In this document: in pieces, positions 6,242-6,718 of the stretch
Numbering within the stretch: position 1 is the stretch's first letter
Layout: every line of letters begins with the position of its first letter
Made by a program: the position numbers and the translations under genes
NCBI GenBank assembly: GCA_946409885.1
Contig: CAMJYF010000103.1
Coordinates: 1 to 6,718 of the forward strand
Length of the DNA: 6,718 nucleotides
Direction of reading: 5' to 3'
Source of the DNA: an uncultured Clostridia bacterium
Lineage (GTDB): Bacteria; Bacillota; Clostridia; Oscillospirales; Acutalibacteraceae
Notes under the pieces: generated by a model
Database searches by the model: none
Told to the model about the DNA's origin: nothing
What the model saw: the letters and a program-made list of their open reading frames with translations, nothing else

Positions 6242-6249
6242 AAAGGAAG
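6242..6249 (+). promoter_or_regulatory. Ribosome binding site of the second anti-sigma-like gene
   Basis: AAAGGAAG is 8 nt from the ATG at 6258 and fixes the start of the right-edge gene. Confidence 0.7.
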
Positions 6250-6257
6250 TGGATCGT

Positions 6258-6718
6258 ATGGTATCTGACCGTGCTTATCTCAGATTATTTCAAATGGACG
6301 ACCGTATCCTGACGCAATCGGAAATCAGGCGTCTGCTGGACGATGAATTGACGAAAGACGACCCTGATACAGAACTGATCGGGTATTGCCTGGACGCATT
6401 GGACGAAAGAGAGATCCTGCCGCCCATACCGGTCACAATCAAACGCTTTTCCGTAAAAACGGCGGTCGCAGCCGCCGCGGTGTTCTTAGTGCTTGCCGGC
6501 AGCGTGACAGCCGCCGCGTCCTTCCTGAACATCGACCTGTTCGATCCGTTGGTCCGGCTGTACAACGACAGGATCCGGATCGGGCACAGCGGGGAATCGG
6601 ATGAATTGGATTACGCTTTGGCGGATACGCCGCTGGCAAAAACGCTTGCCGAAAACGGAATAGCGCCTGTACTGCTGCCGAAGGCTTTGACAGACGGGAC
6701 CTATACCGTTGATTCCGT
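6258..6718 (+). CDS. Putative anti-sigma factor, single-pass membrane protein (3' end outside window)
   Basis: The frame is open from this ATG to the right edge, giving the first 153 residues of a longer protein. Residues 1-64 are cytoplasmic, acidic and predicted helical, with D-T-E-L-I-G-Y-C-L-D-A-L-D-E (37-50), an arrangement I associate with membrane anti-sigma factors of clostridia. One transmembrane helix spans about 65-87 (V-A-A-A-A-V-F-L-V-L-A-G-S-V). The visible ectodomain (88-153) ends in a segment with L-A-E-N-G-I-A-P-V-L-L-P-K-A-L, possibly the start of a DUF4367-like domain. There is no zinc-binding motif. It begins 46 nt after the ECF sigma gene on the same strand with a good ribosome site and no terminator between, so the two are probably co-transcribed and the product probably binds that sigma factor. 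Its N-terminus does not resemble that of the anti-sigma-like protein at 304-1770. The function is inferred from position and topology. Confidence 0.75.
   Translation, partial: MVSDRAYLRLFQMDDRILTQSEIRRLLDDELTKDDPDTELIGYCLDALDEREILPPIPVTIKRFSVKTAVAAAAVFLVLAGSVTAAASFLNIDLFDPLVRLYNDRIRIGHSGESDELDYALADTPLAKTLAENGIAPVLLPKALTDGTYTVDS

Overview
The window is a dense, entirely plus-strand regulatory stretch from a moderately GC-rich Firmicute, most likely a clostridial gut lineage such as Oscillospiraceae/Ruminococcaceae. That placement is an inference from strong Shine-Dalgarno sites, BlaI/M56 pairs and ECF sigma genes followed by single-pass membrane partners. There is no transposon, CRISPR array, tRNA or rRNA, and no metabolic gene.

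Layout. Positions 1-314 hold the 3' end of an ECF sigma-factor gene (region 4 complete, 5' part cut off). It overlaps by 11 bp a 488-residue single-pass membrane protein (304-1770) that looks like its anti-sigma/sensor partner; a Rho-independent terminator follows at 1788-1819. A sigma-A-type promoter carrying two BlaI-type operator dyads (1833-1883) then drives a BlaI/MecI/CopY-family repressor (1902-2258) and a 1052-residue M56 (BlaR1-like) membrane metalloprotease with a very large extracytoplasmic region (2312-5470). After a terminator (5565-5595) and a candidate ECF-type promoter (5618-5645), a second ECF sigma gene starts at TTG (5684-6211). It is followed by a second single-pass membrane protein, a putative anti-sigma factor, that runs off the right edge (6258-6718).

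How the genes work together. All six genes belong to transmembrane signalling. Two sigma/anti-sigma pairs flank a repressor/protease pair, so three envelope-sensing switches lie side by side. The BlaI/M56 pair appears autoregulated: the operators cover the promoter, and by analogy with BlaR1 the protease would respond outside the cell and trigger repressor inactivation inside it. The M56 protein has no visible penicillin-binding sensor. Its last ~240 residues instead resemble part of the ectodomain of the first anti-sigma-like protein (a shared T-S-D-G-containing strand and a later F-A-x-x...E strand). This suggests the locus exchanges a common sensing module between two signalling architectures. 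The ligand and target genes cannot be read from this sequence.
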